In this document: one piece after another, positions 17,843-27,098 of the stretch | Layout of the letters: each line of letters begins with the position of its first letter | Numbering within the stretch: position 1 is the stretch's first letter | Assembly (NCBI RefSeq): GCF_900129725.1 | Contig: NZ_FQWQ01000006.1 | Location: 538,151 to 602,150, forward strand | DNA: 64,000 nucleotides | From: Chryseolinea serpens | GTDB taxonomy: Bacteria; Bacteroidota; Bacteroidia; Cytophagales; Cyclobacteriaceae | Direction: 5' to 3' | Program-made: the position numbers and the translations under genes | Notes under the pieces: model-generated | Seen by the model: the letters and a program-made list of their open reading frames with translations, nothing else | Databases searched by the model: none | What the model was told of the DNA's origin: nothing

Positions 17843-18604
17843 TTACATCGCCTTGATGATCTCGGCAAACTCTCTGGATTTCAATGACGCGCCACCCACG
17901 AGGCCGCCGTCAACATCCGGTTGAGAGAAAAGTTCTTTGGCGTTGGCCGCGTTAACGCTGCCGCCATATTGAATGGTGATCTCGTTGGCCACTGCCTCGC
18001 CGTATTTGGAGGCCAGGTGCTTGCGGATCACGGCATGCATGTCTTGTGCCTGCTGTGACGTGGCTGTTTTGCCGGTGCCGATCGCCCACACGGGTTCATA
18101 GGCCACGATAACTTTCTGTAGCGACGCGGCGTCCAGGTGGAACAGGCTTTCTTCGATTTGTTTTTTTACGAGGGCCTCGTGGCCATTGCTTTCGCGCACT
18201 TCCAACGGTTCGCCGCAGCAGAAGATGGGGGACAGGCCGTGTTTCAACGCGATGTCTACTTTCTTGGCCAGCAATTTTCCGTCTTCACCAAAATACTGGC
18301 GACGTTCGCTGTGACCCAGGATCACATAGCCAATGCCCAGCGACTTCAACATGGCAGCCGACACTTCGCCGGTATATGCGCCCGATTCATGCTCGCTGCA
18401 ATTTTGAGCAGCCACAGCGATGCGGGTATCTTGTCCGATAAGATTTTTGATGGGGAGCAGGTAAGGGAATGGCGTGCAGAGAATGACCTTCACGTTGCCC
18501 TTCACTTCATCGGCCACCATGCCTTTGATCTCCGAGGCCAGGATGTTGGCTTCGTCCAGGGTTTTGTTCATCTTCCAGTTGCCGGCTACAATTTTTTGAC
18601 GCAT
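17843..18604 (-). CDS. tpiA: triosephosphate isomerase
   Basis: Interconverts glyceraldehyde-3-phosphate and dihydroxyacetone phosphate in glycolysis. The full catalytic set is present: Lys in AGNWKMN (residue 11), His in ILGHSERRQYF (about 98) and Glu in VAYEPVWAIGTG (about 170). The phosphate-gripping loop 6 follows, and the C-terminal YGGSVNAAN and GGLVGGASLK segments close the barrel. Length of 253 aa is standard. A good -7 box TATCTTTG lies about 35 bp upstream, and a strong terminator follows. Confidence 0.98.
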   Translation of the reverse strand: MRQKIVAGNWKMNKTLDEANILASEIKGMVADEVKGNVKVILCTPFPYLLPIKNLIGQDTRIAVAAQNCSEHESGAYTGEVSAAMLKSLGIGYVILGHSERRQYFGEDGKLLAKKVDIALKHGLSPIFCCGEPLEVRESNGHEALVKKQIEESLFHLDAASLQKVIVAYEPVWAIGTGKTATSQQAQDMHAVIRKHLASKYGEAVANEITIQYGGSVNAANAKELFSQPDVDGGLVGGASLKSREFAEIIKAM

Positions 18605-18635
18605 ACAATTTTGAGTTGGTTATAGAATTGGGTTT

Positions 18636-18643
18636 CAAAGATA
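18636..18643 (-). promoter_or_regulatory. -7 box of the tpiA promoter
   Basis: TATCTTTG on the minus strand is a perfect TAnnTTTG match, about 32 bp before the tpiA ATG. A TTG lies 22 bp further upstream, slightly longer than the usual spacing. Confidence 0.5.
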
Positions 18644-18671
18644 GTTCAGCTTTTTGCTTCTCGCACAAGGC

Positions 18672-19679
18672 CTAGCGCTTTTTCGGTTTGTAGTACGATT
18701 CCCGGAACAATTGCTGTGCGTCGGCCGCTTTCATCACCTGCGGCAAGGTGGCCTCTGAATGCTTCTCGGCGTATTTGTTCACGATCTGCCAGCCCACCCA
18801 TTGACCAATGCGGCCAGGGCACTTTTCGCCTACTTGTATGGTCACTGGGCGCTCGCCCAGGTAATCCTGCTTCACCTTGTGGCTGGTGGCATACAACACC
18901 TGGCTGTCGACAAACCGGGCCCAGATCAGGTCCTCGTTGCTTCGTGTGCCTTTCATTTCTTCGGGGGTGTACCAAATGAAAACGCTGTCGGGCACACAGG
19001 GCAGCATGTGTTTGGCGAAATAGAATGACTTTCCGAAGACGACCATGTCGGCCAACACGGTTTTATCGTTCGGTTGATTTTTGTTGAAGCGGCCTTCGAT
19101 ACCATAGATGAGCATGGCGCAAGGCACGATGTCGTTGGGGTCGTATTTTCGCAGCAAATACTCATACATCTTGGGGCGGTATTTGGCGCCACGGCCCAGG
19201 TAAAAATCAAGACCGACGATGATGAGCGAATCCGTTACGAGCATATCCGTTTCCAGGCCGGAGACCACGGTTTGAATTTTGGGTGGGGTGAAATCGGGGT
19301 AATAATATTTCACATTGCTGAAGGCCTCATCAAACTGTTGCTTCAATCCGGACAAATCGCCGAAGACGCGTTTGGTCTCCATCACTAGCGTATCCATGTG
19401 CGGACTGGTGAGCTTTGCAAAAAGCTGGTTGATAAATGCCGAATCGGATGGATATTCCGTGCGCCGGAAAATATAATCGTGCACCAGCGGATGATGGGTG
19501 AGGAGGTCGACAAGTTCTTCCTTCGAAGAGAGGTTCACCAGTGAATCCTGCAGTTGCTGAATTTCTATGGACACGGGTTTTTCAATGGAGGGAGGAGCCA
19601 CCACGCATTCGTCCTTTTCGCCGCTGCAACCGGCCAGGATCAAGGCCATGAATGAGACGATTACCAATACCTTCTGCAT
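18672..19679 (-). CDS. gldB: gliding motility lipoprotein GldB
   Basis: A 335-aa lipoprotein needed for gliding and type IX secretion in several Bacteroidetes. The N-terminus has a lipobox (ILAGC, Cys18). GldB features include the sequence IIVGLDFYLGRGAKYRP, PCAMLIYGIEGRF and the C-terminal PGRIGQWVGWQIVNKYAEKH. Other gliding genes are not in the window. The gene is upstream of tpiA in the same direction but tpiA has its own promoter. Presence of GldB suggests a gliding, T9SS-bearing relative of Cytophagales. Confidence 0.88.
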   Translation of the reverse strand: MQKVLVIVSFMALILAGCSGEKDECVVAPPSIEKPVSIEIQQLQDSLVNLSSKEELVDLLTHHPLVHDYIFRRTEYPSDSAFINQLFAKLTSPHMDTLVMETKRVFGDLSGLKQQFDEAFSNVKYYYPDFTPPKIQTVVSGLETDMLVTDSLIIVGLDFYLGRGAKYRPKMYEYLLRKYDPNDIVPCAMLIYGIEGRFNKNQPNDKTVLADMVVFGKSFYFAKHMLPCVPDSVFIWYTPEEMKGTRSNEDLIWARFVDSQVLYATSHKVKQDYLGERPVTIQVGEKCPGRIGQWVGWQIVNKYAEKHSEATLPQVMKAADAQQLFRESYYKPKKR

Positions 19680-19746
19680 ACGCTATGATAATTTCCGCGA
19701 AGATGGGATTTTTTATGCTATCCCGGCCCTTTTACGGCGCAGGATT

Positions 19747-20253
19747 TTACTTTACATCGAAAGTGAGCTTGTCGGTGGGAACACTTTTGGTGAGGCGCAG
19801 GCTCCGCACCGTTCCCCGCACGGTCACATGCACCAGGTTCGACTGATCTTCGAACACTTCCGTGATGATATTGTTCTGGATTTGGATGGTCTTCAATTTT
19901 TTTACACCGGGCACTTCGATATAAAAGATAAACGCATCGCCCTCCAACTCATAGCCCAGGTATTTCGATTGCACAGCCTTGTTATCCACTGCGATCTTGA
20001 AACGCGGCGTCAGGTATTCTTTCATGGTGGCGTCCAGGGCAGCCTTCGATTGCTTCGCGATATCGTATTCGGGTTGTTTGAGGTGCTCGCGCAAGGTGCT
20101 CTCCAGGTCGTCGGCAAAAACGCGCATCATGATCTCCAGCCGCTTGTCCTTTTCATCCATTTCTATTTCCGTGACGGAAACGTGCATAGGGTGGAGGAGC
20201 AGTGAAAAAACCAGGCTTTGCAGCGTGGAAATAAAGCAAAGGGATGAGAACAT
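19747..20253 (-). CDS. DUF6702-type secreted protein
   Basis: About 168 aa, starting at the ATG at 20253 (an upstream ATG adds nine residues in front of the signal peptide). A Sec signal (FSSLCFISTLQSLVFSLLL) precedes the mature sequence HPMHVSVTEIEMDEKDKRLEIMMRVFADDLE. This opening, HP.HVS.TEI, is typical of a Bacteroidetes family of unknown function often placed beside HupE/UreJ genes. The next gene is divergent HupE/UreJ, so the usual partnership is kept. The function is unknown. Confidence 0.75.
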   Translation of the reverse strand: MFSSLCFISTLQSLVFSLLLHPMHVSVTEIEMDEKDKRLEIMMRVFADDLESTLREHLKQPEYDIAKQSKAALDATMKEYLTPRFKIAVDNKAVQSKYLGYELEGDAFIFYIEVPGVKKLKTIQIQNNIITEVFEDQSNLVHVTVRGTVRSLRLTKSVPTDKLTFDVK

Positions 20254-20405
20254 TCGTTTGTGAAAAATGAGATCCTGCAAAGATTGTTCTTTCTGATAAA
20301 ATACTAAAAGGATTTTTGTTGCCGACCCCGCAATAAACCCTACCGCTTAACCATCAAACCCGCCCGGCTACCCAAATGGGGGTGTCATAAGTAAAAAATA
20401 ACTAG

Positions 20406-20413
20406 TATACTTG
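20406..20413 (+). promoter_or_regulatory. possible -7 box for the HupE gene
   Basis: TATACTTG, one mismatch from TAnnTTTG, 30 bp before the ATG at 20444. No convincing TTG -33 element is seen. Confidence 0.35.
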
Positions 20414-20443
20414 CTCCCTTTTTCAAGACGTGCTCAGCGTTTT

Positions 20444-21040
20444 ATGACGGAATTTCAGCTGTATTTCGGACTGGGGAAAGATCACATCCTGGACTATGCC
20501 AATGGATATGATCACATCCTGTTCATCGTGGCGCTCTGCGCCCTTTATATTACACGCGACTGGAAACAGATCCTGGTGCTGGTCACAGCGTTCACCATCG
20601 GGCACTCCATCACGCTGGCCCTATCGACGCTGCGGATCGTGAACGTAAAACCTGACCTGATCGAATTTTTGATCCCGCTCACCATCTTCGTCACCGCCGT
20701 CTCCAATTTGTTCAAGAACGAGAACAACATTTCCAGCGGCCCCATGCAAATGAATTATTTCTATGCGGCTTTTTTTGGATTGATCCACGGGCTGGGATTC
20801 TCCAACTATCTGCGCAGCATTTTGGGAAAAAGCGAGAATATTTTCACGCCGCTTTTGGCCTTCAACCTGGGTCTCGAATTCGGACAGATCATCATCGTGG
20901 TGCTGTTCATGTCTGTGTGTTTCATTTTAGTGGATTTATTCAACCTGAACAGAAGGGATTGGAAGATGGTTATATCGTCTGCGGTGGCCGGCATGGCCTT
21001 GCTGCTGATGAAGGACCATATGTTCTGGCTCAAAGATTAG
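20444..21040 (+). CDS. HupE/UreJ family membrane protein
   Basis: About 198 aa with six to seven hydrophobic segments and the family's histidine-rich motifs: ANGYDHILFIVALCALY near the N-terminus, TIGHSITLALS, and FGLIHGLGFSNYLR. HupE/UreJ proteins are thought to transport nickel or another metal; no urease or hydrogenase genes are in this window, so the substrate here is uncertain. The start is the ATG at 20444, not a TTG further upstream. The divergent neighbour is a DUF6702-like protein, and the first M1 peptidase follows 29 bp downstream. Confidence 0.87.
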   Translation: MTEFQLYFGLGKDHILDYANGYDHILFIVALCALYITRDWKQILVLVTAFTIGHSITLALSTLRIVNVKPDLIEFLIPLTIFVTAVSNLFKNENNISSGPMQMNYFYAAFFGLIHGLGFSNYLRSILGKSENIFTPLLAFNLGLEFGQIIIVVLFMSVCFILVDLFNLNRRDWKMVISSAVAGMALLLMKDHMFWLKD

Positions 21041-21069
21041 TAACTCATTAACCTAACCATATTCTTTTT

Positions 21070-23292
21070 ATGAAGCAATTTCTGATGTACGCGCTGATCC
21101 TGCTGGTCAACGTTGCCGTCGCGCAACAGACACCACAGTGGCAGGGCAAATTCGAGCAGTTGGATCAAACCCTGCCCACGCCAAACGAATACCGCACAGG
21201 CTCTGGCGCGCCCGGTGTGAAATACTGGCAACAAAAAGCCGACTACGTGATCAGCGTAGAGCTGAATGACAACAACCAAAGCATCAGCGGCAGCGAAACC
21301 ATCACCTACACCAACAACTCGCCCGATGTGTTGAAGTATTTGTGGCTTCAGTTGGACCAAAACATCATCGCACCCGAAAATACATTGCGCACCACAGCCA
21401 CCGGAAATGTGGTGGATTCGGCCGCAGCCAAAACCTATGCTGCCCAGGTCTCCGATTTCAAAGGAGGCTATACCGTAAAAGGAGTGAAGGAAGTAAGCGG
21501 CAAAGCGCTTCCCTATTTCATCAACAACACGATGATGCGCGTGGACCTTCCGCAGCCCCTGCGCTCGGGTGAGAAATATTCGTTCAACGTAGAGTGGTCG
21601 TTCAACATCGTCGATCGCAGCGTGTTTGGACAACGCAGTGGTCTGGAGTTTTTTCCGGAAGATGGAAACTATGTGTACACCATCGCCCAGTTCTTCCCTC
21701 GCATGTGTGTGTACGACGACTATGAAGGCTGGCAAAACAAACAATTCCTCGGTCGTGGCGAATTCACCTTGCCTTTTGGCGACTACAAGGTGCGCATCAC
21801 GGTGCCCGCTGATCACATCATTGGAGCAACCGGCGTTTTGAAAAACCCCACCGATGTATTGACAAAAACAGAGATCGAGCGTTTCGAAAAAGCAAAGGTT
21901 ACTTTCGATGCGCCTGTGATCATCGTTACGCAATCGGAAGCCACTCAAAAAGAAAAAACGAAATCTACCCAAAAGAAAACCTGGGAATTCCACGCCGAAA
22001 ACGTGCGTGACTTTGCGTTTGCCAGCTCCCGTAAATTTATCTGGGATGCACAGGCCGTAAAGATCGGAAGCAAGACGCCGTTGGCGCAGTCGTTCTATTC
22101 CAAGGAAGGCAACCCGCTGTGGGAAAAGGAATCCACGAAGGCGGTGAAGAATACGCTGGAAGTATATTCCCGCTACACGCTCGACTATCCGTATCCGGTA
22201 GCCACCTCCGTTCACTCAGCCAGCATCGGTATGGAATATCCGATGATCTGCTTCAACTTCGGCCGTCCTGCCAAAGACGGCACGTACACCGAAAAATTAA
22301 AGCAAGGCATGATCGGTGTGGTGGTGCACGAAGTGGGCCACAACTTTTTTCCCATGATCGTGAACAACGACGAGCGCCAAACCACCTGGATGGATGAAGG
22401 CGTGAACAGCTTTGTGCAGTTGCTTACCGAGTTGGAACGCTACCCTGAACTGAAGTACACCCGCGGCAAACCGGCCGATCTCGTGCCCTACATGAAGGGC
22501 GACAAGAGCCAGATGCGCCCGCTCATGACCAACTCCGAGCAAGTGATCCAATTTGGCCCGGAGCAATATGCCAAAGCGGCAACCGGTTTGTTCATGCTCC
22601 GTGAAACCGTGATGGGTCCCGAGCTTTTCGACAAAGCCTTTAAAGAATACGCCACGCGCTGGGCCTTCAAGCATCCCAAACCTGCGGATTTCTTCCGCAC
22701 CATGGAAGATGCCTCCGCCGTCGACCTCGATTGGTTCTGGAAAGGCTGGTTCTATTCCACCGACAACGTAGATCAGTCCATCGACCAGGTGAAATGGTAC
22801 AAAATGCGCACCTCACAACCCAACCTGGAGAAAAAAGAAGTGACCGCCAAGAAAGGTGACCTCGCGCAAGGCGATGGTAAGAAATATGACTCGTTCAACA
22901 ACGGTCCCGAACCCTTCAGCCTCATTGAAACCGACCCGCGCCTCAACGGCGAATTTCAAAGCCGCGTCGATGATAAAGCCATTATGCAAAAGCTGGAAGA
23001 CAAGAATATCTATGAAGTAACGTTGTCTAACAAGGGTGGCCTGGTGATGCCCGTCATCATCGAGTGGACCTACAAGGACGGTACCAAGGAAATCGAGAAG
23101 ATCCCTGCGGAGATCTGGAGAATAAACGAGCAAAAGATCACTAAGGTGTTCGTGAAACAAAAAGAAGTGGTGAACATCGTGCTGGACCCCAACTTTGAAC
23201 TGTCGGACATCAATGTGCAGGACAATGTTTTCCCCAAGCGCGAAGTCGAATCGAAATTCGACGACTTCAAAAAGAAGGAGAAGTCAAAATAA
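21070..23292 (+). CDS. secreted M1-family metallopeptidase, copy 1
   Basis: A 740-aa zinc peptidase with a Sec signal peptide (about 1-18, ending AVAQQ). The gluzincin motif HEVGH is at 420-424 and the third zinc ligand Glu at 443 (WMDEG), 18 residues later as in M1 aminopeptidases. GMEYP replaces the GAMEN exopeptidase motif, so substrate preference may differ. A long beta-rich N-terminal domain precedes the catalytic part, and a 140-residue C-terminal region follows. It is a tandem paralogue of the next gene, with near-identical stretches such as FAFASSRKFIWDAQAVK. A terminator-like hairpin separates them. Confidence 0.9.
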   Translation: MKQFLMYALILLVNVAVAQQTPQWQGKFEQLDQTLPTPNEYRTGSGAPGVKYWQQKADYVISVELNDNNQSISGSETITYTNNSPDVLKYLWLQLDQNIIAPENTLRTTATGNVVDSAAAKTYAAQVSDFKGGYTVKGVKEVSGKALPYFINNTMMRVDLPQPLRSGEKYSFNVEWSFNIVDRSVFGQRSGLEFFPEDGNYVYTIAQFFPRMCVYDDYEGWQNKQFLGRGEFTLPFGDYKVRITVPADHIIGATGVLKNPTDVLTKTEIERFEKAKVTFDAPVIIVTQSEATQKEKTKSTQKKTWEFHAENVRDFAFASSRKFIWDAQAVKIGSKTPLAQSFYSKEGNPLWEKESTKAVKNTLEVYSRYTLDYPYPVATSVHSASIGMEYPMICFNFGRPAKDGTYTEKLKQGMIGVVVHEVGHNFFPMIVNNDERQTTWMDEGVNSFVQLLTELERYPELKYTRGKPADLVPYMKGDKSQMRPLMTNSEQVIQFGPEQYAKAATGLFMLRETVMGPELFDKAFKEYATRWAFKHPKPADFFRTMEDASAVDLDWFWKGWFYSTDNVDQSIDQVKWYKMRTSQPNLEKKEVTAKKGDLAQGDGKKYDSFNNGPEPFSLIETDPRLNGEFQSRVDDKAIMQKLEDKNIYEVTLSNKGGLVMPVIIEWTYKDGTKEIEKIPAEIWRINEQKITKVFVKQKEVVNIVLDPNFELSDINVQDNVFPKREVESKFDDFKKKEKSK

Positions 23293-23336
23293 AACGTAGC
23301 GTGTTCGCCGGACGAGGCGTTCACAAACAAAGTACA

Positions 23337-23360
23337 GCGTGCCGGAACTTTCCGGCGCGC
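23337..23360 (+). terminator. terminator-like hairpin between the two M1 genes
   Basis: GCGTGCCGGAA pairs with TTCCGGCGCGC (one G-U) almost without loop, followed by TTTGAATTTT. It is 45 bp after the first stop and could attenuate read-through to copy 2. Confidence 0.6.
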
Positions 23361-23402
23361 TTTGAATTTTAATTAGAACGGAGCACCAAAGAAAGGAACG
23401 TG

Positions 23403-25631
23403 ATGAAGCGAATATTGGCATGCATATTTACCCTCGGCATTGTGTTGCAGGCGTCGGCACAAGCCCAACAGGGTTGGAAAGGAAAATTTGAACAACTGGG
23501 AGAAATGCTTCCCACACCCAACGGTTATCGCACGGCTTCCGGCGCTCCCGGCCAAAATTACTGGCAGCAGCGCGCCGATTATACGATCCAGGTGGAACTG
23601 GACGACAACACCCAAAAACTTACGGGCTCCGAGACCATCACCTACTTTAACAACTCACCCGACGCGCTGAATTTCCTCTGGCTGCAACTGGATCAGAATA
23701 TTTTCGCACCCAAAAACATGACCTCAGAGACCCACACGGGGGTGGTGAAGGATTCGATCCCGGCAAGTTTCTTCACAAAATCATCGGGCGTGGTGGTGTC
23801 CGACTATTCGGGTGGATATACGATTCAATATGTGAAAGATGTTTCCGGGAAAGAGCTTTCACACATCATCAACAATACGATGATGCGCGTGGACCTGGCC
23901 GTTCCGTTGAAGACGGGCGAAAAATTCACGTTCTCGGTGGCCTGGACATACAATGAATACAACCACCAGGTGTTTGATGGCCGTGGTGGATATGAATATT
24001 TTCCCGACGACAACAACTACGTCTACACCTGTGCGCAATGGTTCCCCCGCATGTGTGTGTATGACGACTACCAGGGCTGGCAGAACAAACAATTCCTCGG
24101 GCAGGGCGAGTTTGCGCTGGTGTTCGGAAACTATAAAGTGAAGATCACCGTGCCTTCCGATCACATCGTGGGTGCCACCGGAGTACTTCAGAATCCGAAA
24201 GACGTATTGACCAAAGAACAGATCGAGCGTTTTGACCGCGCCAAGAAAACATTCGACAAGCCGGTTTTCATCGTGACGCAAGATGAAGCCGAGCAAAAAG
24301 AAAAAACGAAATCGGGGAAGAAAAGTACCTGGGAGTTTCACGCAGAGAATGTGCGTGACTTTGCTTTTGCCAGTTCGCGGAAATTTATCTGGGATGCCCA
24401 AGCCGTGAAAGTTGGCAACAACACTCCGCTGGCACAGTCCCTTTATCCAAAAGAAGGCAACCCGCTGTGGGAAAAGGAATCCACGAAAGCCATTCGCAAC
24501 GCACTGGAGCTCTATTCGTCGCGCACGTTTGACTATCCCTATCCGGTAGCCTACTCCGTGCACACGGCGCATCAAGGCATGGAATATCCCATGATCTGTT
24601 TCAACGGCGAACGCCCGGACAAGAAAGGCGAATACTCAAAACAAACCCTGACCGACCTGGTGTCGGTGGTGGTGCACGAGGTGGGGCACAATTTCTTCCC
24701 CATGATCGTGAACTCCGACGAAAGACAATGGTCCTGGATGGATGAAGGCTTGAATACATTCCTCGAAAAAGAAACGATCCGCGTCCGCTATCCGGAATTG
24801 TTCGCTACCCACGGCACCCCGAAAGGCATCGTGCCCTTTATGCGCGGCGACAAAAGCCAGATGCGACCCATCATGACCACGTCCGACAACATCCGTCGCT
24901 CAGAATTCGGCCCCAATGCCTACACCAAACCTTCGGCTGCGCTGACGGTCCTGCGCGAGACCGTGATGGGTCCCGAATTGTTCGACAAGGCCTTCAAAGA
25001 ATATGCGCAACGCTGGGCGTTCAAGCATCCTAAACCCGCCGACTTTTTCCGCACGCTGGAAGATGCCTCCGCGGTTGACCTCGACTGGTTCTGGCGTGGA
25101 TGGTTTTATTCTACCGATAACGTAGATGTCGACCTGGCCGAAGTGAAATGGTATACGCTGAACACCGCGAAAGCCGATCCCGAAAGAAAAGAAGTAAAGG
25201 CAAAGAAGGGCGACCTCGTCACGAAAGACGGCAAGCCGGCCGACTTCAGTCAAGGTCCCGAGCCCCTCACGCTCACCAACACCGCCGCGAAACTCAATGG
25301 CGAATTCATGAGCCGTCCCGACGATGACGCTATCCGTCAGAGACTGCAAGGCAAAAACATTTATCAACTCCGCTTCAAAAATGTCGGCGGACTGGTCACG
25401 CCGTTGGTGATCGAGTGGACGTATAAAGATGGTTCCAAAGAAATTGAACGGATTCCCGCCGAGATCTGGCGCACCAACGAGAACGAGGTCACCAAAGTGT
25501 TCATCAAAGACAAAGAAGTGGTGAACATTGTAGTCGATCCCAACGCCGAGTTGGCCGACGTGGAGACCAGCAACAACACCTTCCCCAAAAGAGAAACGGC
25601 ATCGCGCTTCGACCGCTTTATGGCGAAATAG
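23403..25631 (+). CDS. secreted M1-family metallopeptidase, copy 2
   Basis: A 742-aa paralogue of the preceding gene, same architecture: signal peptide (to about ASAQAQ), beta-rich N-terminal domain, catalytic domain with HEVGH at 425-429 and Glu448 (WMDEG), then a C-terminal part. GMEYP again replaces GAMEN. The sequence is collinear with copy 1 over its whole length with only small gaps, so this is a tandem duplication. The start is the ATG at 23403; a GTG one codon earlier is also in frame. A strong terminator follows about 30 bp after the stop. Confidence 0.9.
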   Translation: MKRILACIFTLGIVLQASAQAQQGWKGKFEQLGEMLPTPNGYRTASGAPGQNYWQQRADYTIQVELDDNTQKLTGSETITYFNNSPDALNFLWLQLDQNIFAPKNMTSETHTGVVKDSIPASFFTKSSGVVVSDYSGGYTIQYVKDVSGKELSHIINNTMMRVDLAVPLKTGEKFTFSVAWTYNEYNHQVFDGRGGYEYFPDDNNYVYTCAQWFPRMCVYDDYQGWQNKQFLGQGEFALVFGNYKVKITVPSDHIVGATGVLQNPKDVLTKEQIERFDRAKKTFDKPVFIVTQDEAEQKEKTKSGKKSTWEFHAENVRDFAFASSRKFIWDAQAVKVGNNTPLAQSLYPKEGNPLWEKESTKAIRNALELYSSRTFDYPYPVAYSVHTAHQGMEYPMICFNGERPDKKGEYSKQTLTDLVSVVVHEVGHNFFPMIVNSDERQWSWMDEGLNTFLEKETIRVRYPELFATHGTPKGIVPFMRGDKSQMRPIMTTSDNIRRSEFGPNAYTKPSAALTVLRETVMGPELFDKAFKEYAQRWAFKHPKPADFFRTLEDASAVDLDWFWRGWFYSTDNVDVDLAEVKWYTLNTAKADPERKEVKAKKGDLVTKDGKPADFSQGPEPLTLTNTAAKLNGEFMSRPDDDAIRQRLQGKNIYQLRFKNVGGLVTPLVIEWTYKDGSKEIERIPAEIWRTNENEVTKVFIKDKEVVNIVVDPNAELADVETSNNTFPKRETASRFDRFMAK

Positions 25632-25661
25632 CGAAAGACTTTTTGTTTACAGGAGTAAAAG

Positions 25662-25690
25662 CCATCACCGCGAGGTGGTGGTTTTTTTTT
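25662..25690. terminator. bidirectional terminator overlapping the end of the channel-like gene
   Basis: CCATCACC/GGTGGTGG (one G-U) with loop GCGA and nine T on the plus strand; CTTTTA follows on the minus strand. The stem contains the stop codon of the minus-strand gene, so it serves both convergent transcripts. Confidence 0.85.
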
Positions 25691-26057
25691 GTGGTTGATC
25701 CGGTTCGTCCAGGTTGAATTTGTGGAGAAAACGATGGACAATGGGCGACAGGAAAACGGCCGCGATGGTCAGAAAAGCCACACCGCTGAAGATCGCATAA
25801 AATGACGCCCACAATTTTGCCAGGTCATTCTTTAACGGATCGACCGGGCCCATCCCGGTGAGGATCATCGACGCATTGACCAATGAATCGATCCAGTTCA
25901 AATCGTTGAAGAAGTGATAGCCTACTACGCCGATGCCAAGCGACACGAAAATGAGGAGGGCCGTAAACAAGCCGTAGTGTGCCTGGCGCATATAGAACTC
26001 CCGCAACGGCAACAAGGGGTGGCGGCGGTGCTCAAAAGGCGTGTAGTGAAGTTTCAT
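25665..26057 (-). CDS. two-helix membrane protein resembling a K+ channel pore
   Basis: A 130-aa protein with TM1 at about 28-49, an amphipathic re-entrant segment (WIDSLVNASMIL, 55-66), then TGMGP (67-71), and TM2 at about 83-105 with a charged tail. This TM-pore helix-filter-TM order is that of 2TM potassium channels, where the filter is TVGYG; here it is TGMGP, so selectivity is uncertain. There is no cytoplasmic RCK domain. Its start lies one base after the stop of threonine dehydratase, so the two genes are one operon. Calling it an ion channel is an inference from topology. Confidence 0.7.
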   Translation of the reverse strand: MKLHYTPFEHRRHPLLPLREFYMRQAHYGLFTALLIFVSLGIGVVGYHFFNDLNWIDSLVNASMILTGMGPVDPLKNDLAKLWASFYAIFSGVAFLTIAAVFLSPIVHRFLHKFNLDEPDQPQKKTTTSR

Positions 26058-26058
26058 T

Positions 26059-27012
26059 TTATTCGGTCATTAATTTTAATGCGCGCCCCAGGTCAACGTT
26101 CCCACCGGAAAGGATGATGCCCACCCGCTTGCCCTTGAACTTTTCTTTCGACTTCAACACCGCAGCCAGTGGCACGGCGCACGAGGGTTCCACCACGATC
26201 TTCATGCGCTCCCAAATCAGCCGCATGGCAGCAACAATTTCTGCGTCGGTAACCGTGATCACTTCCTTGACCAGCTCGCGGATGATGGGGAATGTTTTGT
26301 CGCCCAGTGAAGTGAGCAGACCATCGGCGATGGAGTCGGATTGGGAAGGTTCGATCTTTCCGCTTTGCATGGAGCGGAAGGCATCGTCGGCACCCGCCGG
26401 TTCTGCGGCGAAGACCTGCGTGGCTGGCGAGAAATATTTTGTGGCCAGCGCCGTGCCGCTCAACAATCCACCGCCGCCAACGGGGGCAATGATCACATCG
26501 AGGTCTTTCGCTTCTTCAAACAATTCCTTGGCTGCGGTGGCCTGGCCGGCAATCACATCGTAGTTGTTGAAGGGATGTATTTCGGTGGCGCCGGTTTTCC
26601 GGATCACGTCGGCCAGCGTCGATTCGCGCGCGGCCAGGGTTGGCTCACATTCAAAAATTTCGCCGTCAAATCCCCGCACACCGCGCTTCTTCACCTCGGG
26701 AGCCGTACGCGGCATCACGATGTACGATTTTACACCCATGATCTTCGCTGCCCGCGCAATCGCCTGAGCGTGGTTGCCCGACGAGTGCGTGGCCACGCCT
26801 TTCGCACGGGCCGATTCCGAAAGCGACAACACGGCGTTCATCGCCCCGCGCGCTTTGAAGGCGCCGATCTTTTGAAAGTTTTCACACTTAAAATAAAGCT
26901 GGCACCCCGCCTGTTCGTCGATGCCCGCCGAAGTCATCACGGGTGTGCGGTGAATGTAGGGTGTTATGCGCGCATGCGCTTGCTGAATGGTTTGCTGATT
27001 TGGGATGGACAT
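26059..27012 (-). CDS. PLP-dependent threonine/serine dehydratase (TdcB/serine racemase type)
   Basis: Deaminates threonine or serine to 2-oxo acids, or racemises serine. A fold-type II PLP enzyme of 317 aa. The PLP lysine is in GAFKARGA (about 55), the phosphate-binding loop is GGGGLLSG (about 180), and THSSGNHAQAIA is the Asn/His block. No C-terminal ACT regulatory domain is present, so it is the short catabolic type and not biosynthetic IlvA. I place the start at the ATG at 27012 (MSIPNQQ); the ORF extends 29 codons upstream without family similarity. It is followed by the channel-like gene with a 1-bp gap. Confidence 0.92.
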   Translation of the reverse strand: MSIPNQQTIQQAHARITPYIHRTPVMTSAGIDEQAGCQLYFKCENFQKIGAFKARGAMNAVLSLSESARAKGVATHSSGNHAQAIARAAKIMGVKSYIVMPRTAPEVKKRGVRGFDGEIFECEPTLAARESTLADVIRKTGATEIHPFNNYDVIAGQATAAKELFEEAKDLDVIIAPVGGGGLLSGTALATKYFSPATQVFAAEPAGADDAFRSMQSGKIEPSQSDSIADGLLTSLGDKTFPIIRELVKEVITVTDAEIVAAMRLIWERMKIVVEPSCAVPLAAVLKSKEKFKGKRVGIILSGGNVDLGRALKLMTE

Positions 27013-27098
27013 AAAAGAACGGGTTCGGGTAGCAAAGTATGTAAAAATGATGTTTTCATAAAGGAAGATTATCTGAAGCCAGGTCGCTGCCGGTCGCA

